In this document: positions 24,773 to 33,991 of the stretch, one piece after another | Layout of the letters: each line of letters begins with the position of its first letter | Position numbering within the stretch: position 1 is the stretch's first letter | NCBI GenBank assembly: GCA_018267475.1 | Contig: JAFDYI010000018.1 | Location: 1 to 64,000, forward strand | Reading direction: 5' to 3' | Origin: Bacteroidota bacterium | GTDB lineage: Bacteria > Bacteroidota > Bacteroidia > B-17B0 > Aurantibacillaceae | Length of the DNA: 64,000 nt | Position numbers and translations under genes: made by a program | Notes under the pieces: model-generated | Database searches by the model: none | Seen by the model: only the letters and a program-made list of their open reading frames with translations | Told to the model about the DNA's origin: nothing

Positions 24773-25618
24773 TTAGCTTTTTATTTTTTTTAAGATATTG
24801 GTAAGCACTTCTCCGGGGCCTATTTCTACAAAATCACATTCGCCCTGGTAGGTAAGGTATTCGATGCTTTGCAACCATTTTACGCGATTATCCAATTGGT
24901 TTGCCATGTTTTTTAAAATACCCTGTGCGTCATCTGGATAAGGCGAAGCGGTGTAATTAGATAATACGGGTATTTTGCATGCGTTTACTTTTGTTTGAGA
25001 AATGAATTGTTCAAACTGTATTTTTACAGAGGTCATATAGCGCGAATGGAATGCGCCGCTTACTTTTAGCGGAATATATACAAAGCCTTCTTCTTCAAAT
25101 ACGTCGGCGGCCTTATCTAAGCTTGTTAAAGGACCTGATATTACTAATTGAGCCGGTGTATTTACATTGGCTATATCAATATCGGTAAAATGTTGTTGCA
25201 ATATCTCTTTTACTTCTTTGTACTCGGCGCCTACTATGGCTGCCATACCGGTGCCGGGTATAGAGAACATTAATTCGCCTCGTTTTTGCACTATTTTTAG
25301 ACCGGTTTCAAAGTCAAAAACACCGGCGGCGTTTAGCGCGTTAAATTCACCTAAGCTGTGCCCTATGTAGTAGTCTGGGGTTTTATGCTCTTGCAAATGT
25401 TTTTGCAGGTGGAGGTAGTTTACTACGTACAAAGCGGGTTGTGTGTAGGAGGTAAGATTTAATTTATTGTCGGGGTTGTGCAGGCATATCTCGGCTACAT
25501 TATATCCCAAAACGGTATTGGCTTTGGCCACTATGTCGGCAAATTCTGTAAATAAAGCGCCGCCCATGCCCGCATACTGCGAGCCCTGCCCAGGAAACAT
25601 AATGGTTTTGAGGGTCAT
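24773..25618 (-). CDS. Malonyl-CoA:ACP acyltransferase, FabD/trans-AT-like
   Basis: Loads malonyl groups onto an acyl carrier protein. The 281-residue protein shows FPGQGSQYAGMG at the N-terminus, the nucleophile motif GHSLGEFNAL, the partner His in GAFHSRYM and FVEIGPGEVL at the end. The segment after the nucleophile (NALNAAGVFDFETGLKIVQKRGELM, given as pattern) looks more like free-standing acyltransferases of trans-AT polyketide systems than housekeeping FabD. That resemblance is my recollection and needs a tree. It is the first gene of the five-gene operon and has a promoter box 21 bases upstream. Confidence 0.86.
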   Translation of the reverse strand: MTLKTIMFPGQGSQYAGMGGALFTEFADIVAKANTVLGYNVAEICLHNPDNKLNLTSYTQPALYVVNYLHLQKHLQEHKTPDYYIGHSLGEFNALNAAGVFDFETGLKIVQKRGELMFSIPGTGMAAIVGAEYKEVKEILQQHFTDIDIANVNTPAQLVISGPLTSLDKAADVFEEEGFVYIPLKVSGAFHSRYMTSVKIQFEQFISQTKVNACKIPVLSNYTASPYPDDAQGILKNMANQLDNRVKWLQSIEYLTYQGECDFVEIGPGEVLTNILKKIKS

Positions 25619-25639
25619 TATCTGTTTTAAAATTTAGGG

Positions 25640-25647
25640 CAAAAATA
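25640..25647 (-). promoter_or_regulatory. Possible -7 box for the acyl-module operon
   Basis: Read on the minus strand this is TATTTTTG, matching TAnnTTTG, 21 bases before the acyltransferase ATG. The region is AT-rich so a chance match is possible; no -33 TTTG stands out. Confidence 0.45.
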
Positions 25648-25756
25648 TACTTTTTTATCGATAGTTTATCTTTTTGTTTGTTTAATTTTTTAACACACAG
25701 TTTTGCTGATTTTCTTCGCAATTGCAGTCGTAGCAATAGGAGGTATTCAAACTAAA

Positions 25757-25784
25757 AAAAGGAGAGGTGAGCTTCCCTGTTTTT
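25757..25784 (-). terminator. Possible terminator after the M28 peptidase gene
   Basis: On the minus strand AGGGA can pair with TCTCCT (one-base bulge) around an eight-base loop, followed by a run of seven T. It lies about 40 bases after the peptidase stop and before the acyl-module operon. Confidence 0.4.
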
Positions 25785-25822
25785 TTTAAAAAATAGTTAA
25801 AAAAAAGAGAGTTAAAGCAACC

Positions 25823-27331
25823 TTATTTTTTATGAGAATCTATTTTTAACCGTTCTGTTTTATTCGCTATTTCCCACGCGGTAAAAAATACCAATCGGGT
25901 TATTTTTTCCATTTTATTAAAATTTATTTTTTGCACCTCGTCTGTTTCTTGATGATAATCTTCGTGTACGCCATTAAAATAAAAAATAACCGGCACTTTG
26001 TGTTTTGCAAAATTGTAATGGTCGCTTCGGTAGTAAAAACGGTTGGGGTCGTTTTCATTATTAAACGTATAATCTAATTGCAGCTGGGTATAGGTTTTGT
26101 TGGCTTGTTCAGACAGGGTGTGCAGTTCGCTGCTTAATTTATCGCTGCCAATTAAATATACGTAATTGGGGTTTTTAGCGTGTTCTTCATCAAGCCGCCC
26201 TATCATATCTATGTTCAAATCGCAAACGGTGGCAGCAAGCGGAAACACCGGGTTCTCAGTATAATATTCGCTGCCCAGCAGGCCTTTTTCTTCACCCGAA
26301 ACGTTTAAAAACAACAAACTTCTGCGCATGCCTTTTCCTTGTTTTTTTGCCTCTTGAAACGCTTTAGCCAATTGCATGATGGCCGCAGTACCGCTGCCAT
26401 CATCATCAGCTCCGTTATATACTTTATCGTTTATAATGCCTAAGTGGTCGTAGTGTGCCGACAGCACCAGCACCTCATTTTTTAAATCAGTTCCTTCTAT
26501 ATAAGCCATCACATTTTCGGCTTGCACGCTGTGCTTTTCTTGTGTCAATTGTATATGAATACTTTCTTTTAGTGTTTCCGGCGCTAAATCGGAAGCCATT
26601 TGTTTGGATATGTATATCACAAAAGGATAAGAAAGTGTTTTTTTATCTTCAATACTCATTTTAGAAGCGGTAATGCGATGCTCTTGTTCTATCATGCTTT
26701 TTGATAAATCGCTTTCTACAACAAACAGGTATTTTATTCCCTGTTTACGTGCTTCTTGCAACTTCATGCGGTAGTTGGTAGTCCACTCGCTGGGTTTATT
26801 GGTTTGGGTAAGTTCTGATTTTCCAGCTTTAAAAGGCTCTCCGGATAAAATAAGTACCGCATCGTGCGGTGCTTGTATGTTTTTATAATCGTTGTAACTT
26901 TCTGTTTTTATACCGTAGCCACAAGAGGTTATTTTTTGAATAGAAAAAGAAGTATCGCCTGTAATAGCGTTCCAAGTATAAAAATCCACGTTTTGTTTAT
27001 ATTCTTTTGTTGGTGTAGAAATTTTTACCGTTTGTGGCTTAAATACGTGTAGTGGGTAGCTTTGCTGATAACCGTATTTTAGCTGGTTGATAGGCGGAAT
27101 ACTTAATTCTTTGTAATAATTAGATATATACGCAGCGGCCATTTTTTGGCCCGCTTCACCTGTTTCGCGCCCTTCATATTCATCAGAAGCTAATACAACA
27201 AGGTTTTTTTTCATATCCTCGGCTTTGATGTATTTGGCAAAACGAAGTGCCGTGGTATCTGCGTGCTGGGCTAGCAGCGCCAAAGGAAAGGCAATGAAAA
27301 GATATTTAAAATTCATGTGCGTTTTATTCAT
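25823..27331 (-). CDS. M28-family secreted metallopeptidase
   Basis: A zinc aminopeptidase-like enzyme of family M28 with an inserted PA-type domain. It has a signal peptide (MNFKYLFIAFPLALLAQ). ATG codons at 27331 and 27316 are both possible starts; the first follows an A-rich stretch, the second gives the tighter signal. Zinc ligands are visible in HYDHLG, GADDDGSG, SGEEKGLLGSEYY, LNIDMIGR and YRSDHYNFA, the full set expected. N-terminal LASDEYEGRETGEAGQKMAAAY is typical. It follows argS by 18 bases and may be co-transcribed. Likely periplasmic peptide breakdown; the substrate is not evident. Confidence 0.93.
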   Translation of the reverse strand: MNKTHMNFKYLFIAFPLALLAQHADTTALRFAKYIKAEDMKKNLVVLASDEYEGRETGEAGQKMAAAYISNYYKELSIPPINQLKYGYQQSYPLHVFKPQTVKISTPTKEYKQNVDFYTWNAITGDTSFSIQKITSCGYGIKTESYNDYKNIQAPHDAVLILSGEPFKAGKSELTQTNKPSEWTTNYRMKLQEARKQGIKYLFVVESDLSKSMIEQEHRITASKMSIEDKKTLSYPFVIYISKQMASDLAPETLKESIHIQLTQEKHSVQAENVMAYIEGTDLKNEVLVLSAHYDHLGIINDKVYNGADDDGSGTAAIMQLAKAFQEAKKQGKGMRRSLLFLNVSGEEKGLLGSEYYTENPVFPLAATVCDLNIDMIGRLDEEHAKNPNYVYLIGSDKLSSELHTLSEQANKTYTQLQLDYTFNNENDPNRFYYRSDHYNFAKHKVPVIFYFNGVHEDYHQETDEVQKINFNKMEKITRLVFFTAWEIANKTERLKIDSHKK

Positions 27332-27349
27332 TTTTAGTTTAATAAAAAA

Positions 27350-29143
27350 TTACATTCTTTCGGGCACCTCTATACAAAGAAGTTTCATGGCTTGTTTTAT
27401 TGTTAAGGCGCATTGACATGAAAGTTGTATTCTGAAATTTTTTTGATCTTCATTTTCTGCATTCAGTACCGACAACTCGTGATAAAATTGATTGTATAAT
27501 TTAGCTACTTCATATACGTAGTTGGCTATTAAAGCCGGACTGTATGCCTGTGCTGCCTCTTGCAATACGTTTTTAAAATCAGAAATTAAATGAATCAGCT
27601 CGGTTTCTTTTTGATGCAAAGGGTAATCCGTATTTATATTGGTTTTTTTTATTTCGTTAGTAGTTAGTGCTGCTTTGCGCAAAACCGACTGAATGCGCGC
27701 ATGCGTATATTGTATAAAAGGAGCTGTGTGCCCATTAAAATCAATACTTTCTGCGGGATCAAACAGCATTTTCTTTTTAGGATCTACCTTTAAGATAAAA
27801 TACCTAAGCGCACCTAATCCAATCATTTTAAAAAGTTGTTGCGCCTCTACTTCTGATAAGCCTTCTGTTTTACCCAGTTCGGTAGTGGTGTTTTTAGCTG
27901 AATCTATCATGTCGCTTATCAAATCATCGGCATCTACTACGGTGCCTTCTCGGCTTTTCATCTTTCCGCTGGGTAACTCCACCATTCCGTATGATAAATG
28001 ATAAAGATTATCGGCGTATTTTTTTCCTAATTTTTTCAAAATAAGAAACAGTACTTTAAAATGATAATCTTGCTCGTTGCCCACTACATAAATAGAGGTA
28101 TCGATATTAAAATCGTTGTCTTTTTCGTTGGCTGTTGCGATGTCTTGTGTTATATATACGCTGGTGCCGTTGCTACGAAGTACCAATTTATGGTCTAAAC
28201 CCTCTTTGGTTAAATCAATCCACACCGACCCATCTTCTTTTTTATAGAAGATATTTTTTTGAAGGCCTTCATGCACCGTTTCCTTGCCTAAATGATACAC
28301 ATCGCTCTCGTAGTAGGTTTTGTCCACTTTTAGATTTAATGTTGTGTATGTTTGCTCGATACCCTCGTAAAACCAGGTGTTCATTTTTTTCCAAAGAGTA
28401 CGGGTTTCCACATCGTTTTTTTCCCAAAGTACGGTTAGCTCATTTACTTGCTGAGCAAGCACCGATTTTTTTTCAGCATCTTCTTCGCTAAGTCCTTGTT
28501 TTTTTAGTTCCTCTATTTCTTTTTTGTACGCATTGGCATATTCTACATAAAAATGACCAACAAAATGGTCGCCTTTTTTATGAGTGCTGTTGGGCGTTTC
28601 ATTATTCCCGAACAACTTCCAAGCCAGCATCGATTTAGAAATGTTGGTACCTCTATCATTATACAAACAAGTGTGAACCACCTTATGGCCACAGGCTTTT
28701 AGTATCTCCGACAAAGAAGCCCCTAAAAAAACATTACGCAAGTGCCCCAAGTGCAAGGGTTTGTTGGTGTTGGGCGATGGGTATTCAATCATGATCGAGC
28801 GCCCCGTAGATTGAGGTTGGGATAAGCCGTAGCTTTCTTCTTTCAAAATATCCGAAAAACAACGCAGCCACATAGCATCGGCAACACTTATATTTAAAAA
28901 ACCTTTTACCACATTGTATTTCTTTACCAGCAATGTTTTTTCTTGCAAATAGTTTCCTATATCGGCTCCGGTATTTTCAGGGTTTTTCTCTGATATTTTT
29001 AATAAAGGAAACGTTACCAAGGTAATTTCTCCCTCAAACTCTTTGCGTGTTTTTTGGAAAGACAAACTCCCCTCAAAAGGCTTATGATACAAATCTATAA
29101 CGGCTTTTTTTATTGCTTCTTCATATATTTTTAATAGTTCCAT
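27350..29143 (-). CDS. argS: Arginine-tRNA ligase
   Basis: Class I synthetase that charges tRNA(Arg). The 597-residue length fits bacterial ArgRS. The HIGH-type signature is in PNTNKPLHLGHLRN near residue 133; the KMSKS-like region is GKMKSREG near residue 396, a variant found in many ArgRS. The N-terminal tRNA-recognition domain and the C-terminal anticodon-binding DALR domain (YTHARIQSVLRKA and onwards) are complete. It starts at an ATG with AGGAG about ten bases upstream, one of the few clear Shine-Dalgarno sites here. A consensus promoter box sits just past the end of lptC. Confidence 0.96.
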   Translation of the reverse strand: MELLKIYEEAIKKAVIDLYHKPFEGSLSFQKTRKEFEGEITLVTFPLLKISEKNPENTGADIGNYLQEKTLLVKKYNVVKGFLNISVADAMWLRCFSDILKEESYGLSQPQSTGRSIMIEYPSPNTNKPLHLGHLRNVFLGASLSEILKACGHKVVHTCLYNDRGTNISKSMLAWKLFGNNETPNSTHKKGDHFVGHFYVEYANAYKKEIEELKKQGLSEEDAEKKSVLAQQVNELTVLWEKNDVETRTLWKKMNTWFYEGIEQTYTTLNLKVDKTYYESDVYHLGKETVHEGLQKNIFYKKEDGSVWIDLTKEGLDHKLVLRSNGTSVYITQDIATANEKDNDFNIDTSIYVVGNEQDYHFKVLFLILKKLGKKYADNLYHLSYGMVELPSGKMKSREGTVVDADDLISDMIDSAKNTTTELGKTEGLSEVEAQQLFKMIGLGALRYFILKVDPKKKMLFDPAESIDFNGHTAPFIQYTHARIQSVLRKAALTTNEIKKTNINTDYPLHQKETELIHLISDFKNVLQEAAQAYSPALIANYVYEVAKLYNQFYHELSVLNAENEDQKNFRIQLSCQCALTIKQAMKLLCIEVPERM

Positions 29144-29197
29144 ATAGTATGCTCCTGTTGTTTTTATCTTTTTTTACTAGCACATCTGTTTTGTATT

Positions 29198-29205
29198 CAA
29201 AGATA
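29198..29205 (-). promoter_or_regulatory. Bacteroidota -7 box for argS
   Basis: Read on the minus strand this is TATCTTTG, a full match, 54 bases before the argS ATG and only eight bases beyond the lptC stop. Confidence 0.55.
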
Positions 29206-29212
29206 CGCACTT

Positions 29213-29764
29213 TTATTCATCTACATGGGTGCCTACGGGGTTTTGTATTTCCCATTCCGAAAAATCTTCGTTGGCTTCCAAGCCTTTGCCTTGCAAAACT
29301 TCTTTTTTTGTAGTTATTTTTACAAATTCTTGTGTGTATATTTTGTGTGTGTTTTCGTCCCAAAAAAGTTGCTCGGTATTTAATACTTCGTGGTTTATGT
29401 TCGTAACAACTACATGGTATTTCACTTCTATTTTTTTGCTTTCGGTGTATTTTATTCCGTAGTTGGCTTTTAAGGTGGTTTTTACTTCTCCTTTGTCGTT
29501 GTAAAATTCTACATACAAACCTTTGGGCATTTCGGTATAATGTTCCTTTACGTTGTAGGTGTAGTTATTCATAACAGAGGCTTTGATGCGTACTTTTACT
29601 TGCCCCGAATCGGTGTAAAAAATTTCTACTTCTTTTCCACTCTCGGTAGGAAATAAGGTGTCTTTTTTTGTTACTCGTTCTATTTCTTTAGCATCATTCT
29701 GGCAAGAAAAAAAAGAGCTTCCTATAAAGGCGATAAAAAAAAATATCTTTATACAAGAGCGCAT
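29213..29764 (-). CDS. lptC: LPS transport protein LptC (lipoprotein form)
   Basis: LptC is the membrane-anchored periplasmic link that passes LPS from the LptBFG transporter to LptA. This 183-residue protein has a lipoprotein signal ending GSSFFSC, unlike E. coli LptC, which uses an uncleaved helix; the lipid-anchored form is usual in Bacteroidota. The body has beta-jellyroll spacing (EVEIFYTDSGQVKVRIKA, VEFYNDKGEVKTTLKANYGI, LFWDENTHKIYTQEFVKITT, LQGKGLEAN). The gene abuts the upstream outer-membrane gene with shared stop/start bases at 29764, implying coupling. A matching LptF/G permease is at 45709-46803. Confidence 0.88.
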   Translation of the reverse strand: MRSCIKIFFFIAFIGSSFFSCQNDAKEIERVTKKDTLFPTESGKEVEIFYTDSGQVKVRIKASVMNNYTYNVKEHYTEMPKGLYVEFYNDKGEVKTTLKANYGIKYTESKKIEVKYHVVVTNINHEVLNTEQLFWDENTHKIYTQEFVKITTKKEVLQGKGLEANEDFSEWEIQNPVGTHVDE

Positions 29765-31407
29765 TAGTCGTATCTTGATTTAATAAACCAGCGGTCGTTG
29801 AAGGTAAAGCCTATGGCAAAACGGATGTATTTTTCTTGTATTAAGCCATTAACCTGCGTTCCGTTTACGCCGTACTCTGCCGATATGTTAAGCATGGTAA
29901 ATAATCTAAAACGCCCTCCTCCTGAAGGCAAGCCTACCCCTGCCGTAACCGCATAGGTGGATATAGGGGTGTTGTTAAAAACCAGGTTGCCGGAATTGTA
30001 TCGCGCGCCTATTCTATAATTTATTTTTTTTAAATACGAAAGGCTACCTACTGCATTGCGCTGAGGTACGTACAAAACGCCGATATTAAAATTGTACGCA
30101 TCGCGCATGGTATTTTGGTTCATTCCAAAAAATTTATATTGACTCCATTGCTGCATGCCTACATCAAATAATACGGTAAGATTGTCGCCTCTTTTTATAC
30201 CTAAACCCAAGCTTTGTATAAGAGGCAAATAGATAGTCCCTTTGGTTAAAGCCTGGTTGTAAAACGTATCGAAAGGCTGTTCCATACCACTTGATTGTGA
30301 AGAAAACGTGTAGGCCAACTGGCTAACCTGTGCGGATATGTTTTTAGGAACAGAAACCGAATACCCCAAACTTAGTTTTACATCTTTCTTTAATTTATGT
30401 TTGCCTAAGTAGTATATATTAAAAGCCATTTGCATGCCCGCCTCGCTATAAAAATCGCGAACCCGCATTTCGGTTATTTGTTTCGTATTAAAGGTAATGC
30501 CATATTGAAAAGGAAAATAAGCGTAGGATAGATACTGAATATCGCCATACAAATAACCCGCATTGCTTCCTATGGATAAAGAAGAAAGAGCGTAGCGCCA
30601 AAAACGATTTCTTCTTATTATGGCATCGGCATGGTGTTTGGGATGGGTGATGGCTAGTAAAACACTATCGTTGTTTATATATTGATAATAGCGTACAGTA
30701 TGTGTGCTATCGTCGTTTTGACTTACTTTTTTTATCAACTCACCATCTTCTCTTCTCAGCATGTTTACAATGCTGTCTTCATCAATTTCAATACTGTCTT
30801 TTTTGTAAGGGTATATTTTTAATGCACAAGCGCTATCATATAAGCTCCTATATCCATTGGTGTTGTGATAACGACGCAATACTTTATCGAAAGGGCGAAT
30901 AGCTAAGCCTAAAAAAGCTTTGTTTAAACCTCCTGTACCTTGATAATTATAGGTTACTTGCCCAATACTGTCCACATTGGCTGAATTAGATGCGTTATAT
31001 CCCACGTTAGAAAAAGGCATTAGCCCGGCAGCCAAGCCCATTCTTCTTTTCAAAGGTACAGCTAGGGCAATATAGTTAAATCCGGCTGTGTTTTTTCTAA
31101 CAGCCCCTTGCGAGCTGATAAAGTTAGTAGAGGCTACACGGGCACCGATTTCAAAAGTAGTGAGGCGGTTGGTTGAGTATGAGGCAGGGTTACCTGGGTT
31201 GATAAACATAGGTACCAAGGTGTCGTTCATATAAGCGGTGTAGCAACCGCCTAAGCCCGTGTTTGAAGACAGAGAGGCAGGTTCCATAAGCCCCATGCCA
31301 AAGCGCGAATACGGCGAGGAGGTAGATGTTTGAGCTTGTCCGTTTATACAAAAAAGGATACAAAAAAGAAAAGTAAATCTAACTATGTTGGTATAATAAA
31401 ATTTCAT
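29764..31407 (-). CDS. Outer-membrane beta-barrel protein between coaX and lptC
   Basis: The 547-residue protein has a signal peptide ending NGQAQ and starts its mature part with TSTSSPYSRFGMGLMEPAS, a beginning I associate with FadL/PorV-like Bacteroidota outer-membrane proteins. Later segments (GFNYIALAVPLKRRMGLAAGLMPFS, LGLGIKRGDNLTVLFDVGMQQWS, FRLFTMLNISAEYGVNG) alternate like membrane strands, and the C-terminus ends with FNDRWFIKSRYD. It overlaps coaX by 29 bases and lptC by one, so all three are read from one message. Exact function unknown; a link with LPS transport or lipid uptake is only suggested by position. Confidence 0.78.
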   Translation of the reverse strand: MKFYYTNIVRFTFLFCILFCINGQAQTSTSSPYSRFGMGLMEPASLSSNTGLGGCYTAYMNDTLVPMFINPGNPASYSTNRLTTFEIGARVASTNFISSQGAVRKNTAGFNYIALAVPLKRRMGLAAGLMPFSNVGYNASNSANVDSIGQVTYNYQGTGGLNKAFLGLAIRPFDKVLRRYHNTNGYRSLYDSACALKIYPYKKDSIEIDEDSIVNMLRREDGELIKKVSQNDDSTHTVRYYQYINNDSVLLAITHPKHHADAIIRRNRFWRYALSSLSIGSNAGYLYGDIQYLSYAYFPFQYGITFNTKQITEMRVRDFYSEAGMQMAFNIYYLGKHKLKKDVKLSLGYSVSVPKNISAQVSQLAYTFSSQSSGMEQPFDTFYNQALTKGTIYLPLIQSLGLGIKRGDNLTVLFDVGMQQWSQYKFFGMNQNTMRDAYNFNIGVLYVPQRNAVGSLSYLKKINYRIGARYNSGNLVFNNTPISTYAVTAGVGLPSGGGRFRLFTMLNISAEYGVNGTQVNGLIQEKYIRFAIGFTFNDRWFIKSRYD

Positions 31408-32107
31408 TTAGTCCACTAAGAATTAAATCAGGCGCGGCAAAGATGCTATTTTTTAGCGCATTTGCCAAAAAATGCGCATCGCCGCCTGTGAGCAGCACGA
31501 TGCCTTGTTTATATTCTTTTTTAAACAGATGAATATACCCTTCTATTTCAAACAGAGCGCCCCGTTGCACCCCGCTTTTTATAGATTCGGAAGTAGAGGT
31601 GCCTATTGTGTTTTTTATTTTTTTTTCTATAGTAAGCAAAGGCAATTTATCAGTAAAATGATGCAAGGCTTTGTAACGCATAGCCAAGCCCGGTGAAATA
31701 GCGCCTCCTATAAATTCAGATTTAGAAGTAAGCACATTGTATTTGATGCAGGTGCCGGCATCAATAATTAAAATGTTTTTTTTAGGAAATAAAGCCAATG
31801 CTCCCACGGCCGCAGCTATACGGTCTTTTCCTAATGTATTAGGAGTTTTGTAGCGTATAGAAAGAGGAATTTTTGTTTTATGATCTAACGCTACGATGTT
31901 TATTTGTTTTTTTAAATAATGGATTGCGCTTTGTTTTTCATCAACAACCGAACTTACAATGCCTTGTTTTATACCCGGATAGCGTATCAATAGATTTTTT
32001 ATCTCATTTAACGCATCTTTTTGGAACACATATTTTTTTACCATTTTTTTTTGCAAAAAAACAGCGGCTTTGGTTTGTGTGTTTCCTAAATCAAGAATTA
32101 AGTTCAT
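31379..32107 (-). CDS. coaX: Type III pantothenate kinase
   Basis: Phosphorylates pantothenate, the first step of coenzyme A synthesis. The 242-residue length fits CoaX. Seen are the ASKHA phosphate motif DLGNTQTKAAVF at residues 6-17, the Asp/Gly motif IIDAGTCIKYNV near 115, GGAISPGLAMRYKALHHFT, and the C-terminal LLTGGDAHFLA. Type III enzymes need a monovalent cation and are not feedback-inhibited by CoA. It leads the coaX, outer-membrane protein, lptC transcript, and its end overlaps the next gene by 29 bases. Confidence 0.95.
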   Translation of the reverse strand: MNLILDLGNTQTKAAVFLQKKMVKKYVFQKDALNEIKNLLIRYPGIKQGIVSSVVDEKQSAIHYLKKQINIVALDHKTKIPLSIRYKTPNTLGKDRIAAAVGALALFPKKNILIIDAGTCIKYNVLTSKSEFIGGAISPGLAMRYKALHHFTDKLPLLTIEKKIKNTIGTSTSESIKSGVQRGALFEIEGYIHLFKKEYKQGIVLLTGGDAHFLANALKNSIFAAPDLILSGLNEILLYQHS

Positions 32108-32125
32108 AAAACAAATTAATAAGTA

Positions 32126-33985
32126 CTAATCGCTCAGTCCAAGCCACGCATTTCGGGTTCGAATTTGTTTTTCAGAGGCCTCTTTATTTACCCCTATGTT
32201 GTTTAAGAGCGTGGTTTTTACCGGAGCCACTTTAGCCGAAAGTGTTTTTATTTTTTCACTTTTTTTCTTTTTTCGCGCTACCTCTACCACTAGTTTATCT
32301 CCTGTTTTTGCGTCTTTTAAAAAACCGAAAAGTACTTCTTTATAATTTTCTAAAGTTACTGCTTTACCATTAAAAAGCACTATTTCATCACCGTCTTTGT
32401 ATTTCATTTTTTTCCCGAACGCATCGGCTTTGTCCACATCAAAAATAACAGCACGGTTGGTTTGTGGGTTAAATCCCATGCTCACTCCTCCCAAGCTTAT
32501 CTGTTCTATTTCTTCTTTTTCGTTATAAATAAGCCCTACTTTATTGAATATCTCTTTTAATGGTAATTTTTTGTTTCCGGCTACATAAGTTTCTAAAAAA
32601 TGACGCACTTCTGGCGAAGTTAATTTTTCTATATCCGAAAACAAGTCATCGTCTTTAAACGCTTTTTCTTTACCATATTGTTTGGATAAGTCGCTCATCA
32701 AATCTTGAGTGCCATACTTTCCGTTGCTGTTGTAGCGCAGCAAAATATCCAAGCACATATTGATCAGGGCTCCTTTGGCATACACATTGTTGTACTGTGT
32801 GTGGTACTTAGGTTCTAAAACGTGCTTGCTCATAAACGTAAAGGGCAGGGTATCATTAAACTCCGTTTGCGATTCGTTCATTTTTCCTTGCATTACTTCT
32901 ATGAATTTATCTACATCTATCAAACCGTAAAGGGTTTGTACGTGGTGGGCGTTGTACTCAGTAAGGCCTTCGTACAGCCACAGATGCTTGCTCATTTTCG
33001 GGTTATTAAAATCAAAATTGCCTATCTCTTCGCTATGAATGCTGAGCGGCGTAACAATATGAAAAAATTCATGAGCCGCTACGTTTTTCATTTCTTGTGC
33101 AATGTAAATAGAGTCTATTTCGGGCATTACATAAAAAGAGGAGTAACAGTGTTCCAAGGCCCCATTAGCCCCCGATTTAGTAGGTTTATCGTTCAAATAA
33201 ATAATAAAAGCATATTTATTTACCGGCAGGGTGCCGCCTAAATACTGACGTTGCGCATCTAATACGCTGGCTAAATTTTTAGCTATGTAAGCGGCTGTTA
33301 TTTTTTTATTAGGCGAGTACACCGATACCAACACGCGAGCGCCTCCTACTTCTACAAAGGCAGTATCGGGTATGTTGTACATAATGGGAGAGTCAACTAG
33401 TTTGTGATAACTCTCTGCTACAACAGTATCGGTATTTATTCCGTTTTTTATAGTGCTTAAACCGCTTGAAGCATAAAAGCCGTGTTCTTTTTTTATTTCT
33501 ATAACAAACTTTTTATCTAAGTAATTTTTAAAGTATCCAAAAAAACCATGCGTGTTTAGTACGAAAACTTTTTGAGCTTCAATATCAGTACCGGCGGGTT
33601 CAAATACAATATCATCTTTTGTTTCTTGTTTTTTTAGAGTATAGTTCCAGGTGTCTTCTACTTTATAGGTAATATAATTTATATTTTTGGCATTGGGTAT
33701 TTTATAGGTGTTTTCATCTGTTTTAGTATATGGTATTTCTTTTCCTTCTTTGTCTATTACTTTTACATCTGATATGAAACGACCAAAATTATATATGGCA
33801 TAGGTTCCGGGCACTATGGCCGGAAATGTAAAAGTGGCTTCCTCTTCTGATATAGCAGGAGGTAAAAGCTTTACTTGTAGCTTGTGATTTTCGGCTTGAG
33901 TAAGGTCCACAAAGTAGTGGTACTCATTTGATGCGCTTAGTATGACGCTATGCGTAAGTGCAAGAACAAATAAAAAACGTTTCAT
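32126..33985 (-). CDS. M61-family metallopeptidase with PDZ domain
   Basis: Glycyl-aminopeptidase-like enzyme of family M61. It has a signal peptide (KRFLFVLALTHSVILSAS) and an N-terminal beta domain. The zinc motif HEFFH is near residue 304 with the third ligand Glu in LWLYEGLTEYNAHH, and a C-terminal PDZ-like domain (about 490-570) contains GGVSMGFNPQ and FGKKMKYKDGDEIVLFNGK. The ATG at 33985 is preferred to the TTG at 33991. It starts seven bases beyond the stop of the PorE-like gene, so the two are probably co-transcribed. Likely periplasmic. Confidence 0.92.
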   Translation of the reverse strand: MKRFLFVLALTHSVILSASNEYHYFVDLTQAENHKLQVKLLPPAISEEEATFTFPAIVPGTYAIYNFGRFISDVKVIDKEGKEIPYTKTDENTYKIPNAKNINYITYKVEDTWNYTLKKQETKDDIVFEPAGTDIEAQKVFVLNTHGFFGYFKNYLDKKFVIEIKKEHGFYASSGLSTIKNGINTDTVVAESYHKLVDSPIMYNIPDTAFVEVGGARVLVSVYSPNKKITAAYIAKNLASVLDAQRQYLGGTLPVNKYAFIIYLNDKPTKSGANGALEHCYSSFYVMPEIDSIYIAQEMKNVAAHEFFHIVTPLSIHSEEIGNFDFNNPKMSKHLWLYEGLTEYNAHHVQTLYGLIDVDKFIEVMQGKMNESQTEFNDTLPFTFMSKHVLEPKYHTQYNNVYAKGALINMCLDILLRYNSNGKYGTQDLMSDLSKQYGKEKAFKDDDLFSDIEKLTSPEVRHFLETYVAGNKKLPLKEIFNKVGLIYNEKEEIEQISLGGVSMGFNPQTNRAVIFDVDKADAFGKKMKYKDGDEIVLFNGKAVTLENYKEVLFGFLKDAKTGDKLVVEVARKKKKSEKIKTLSAKVAPVKTTLLNNIGVNKEASEKQIRTRNAWLGLSD

Positions 33986-33991
33986 GTTCAA

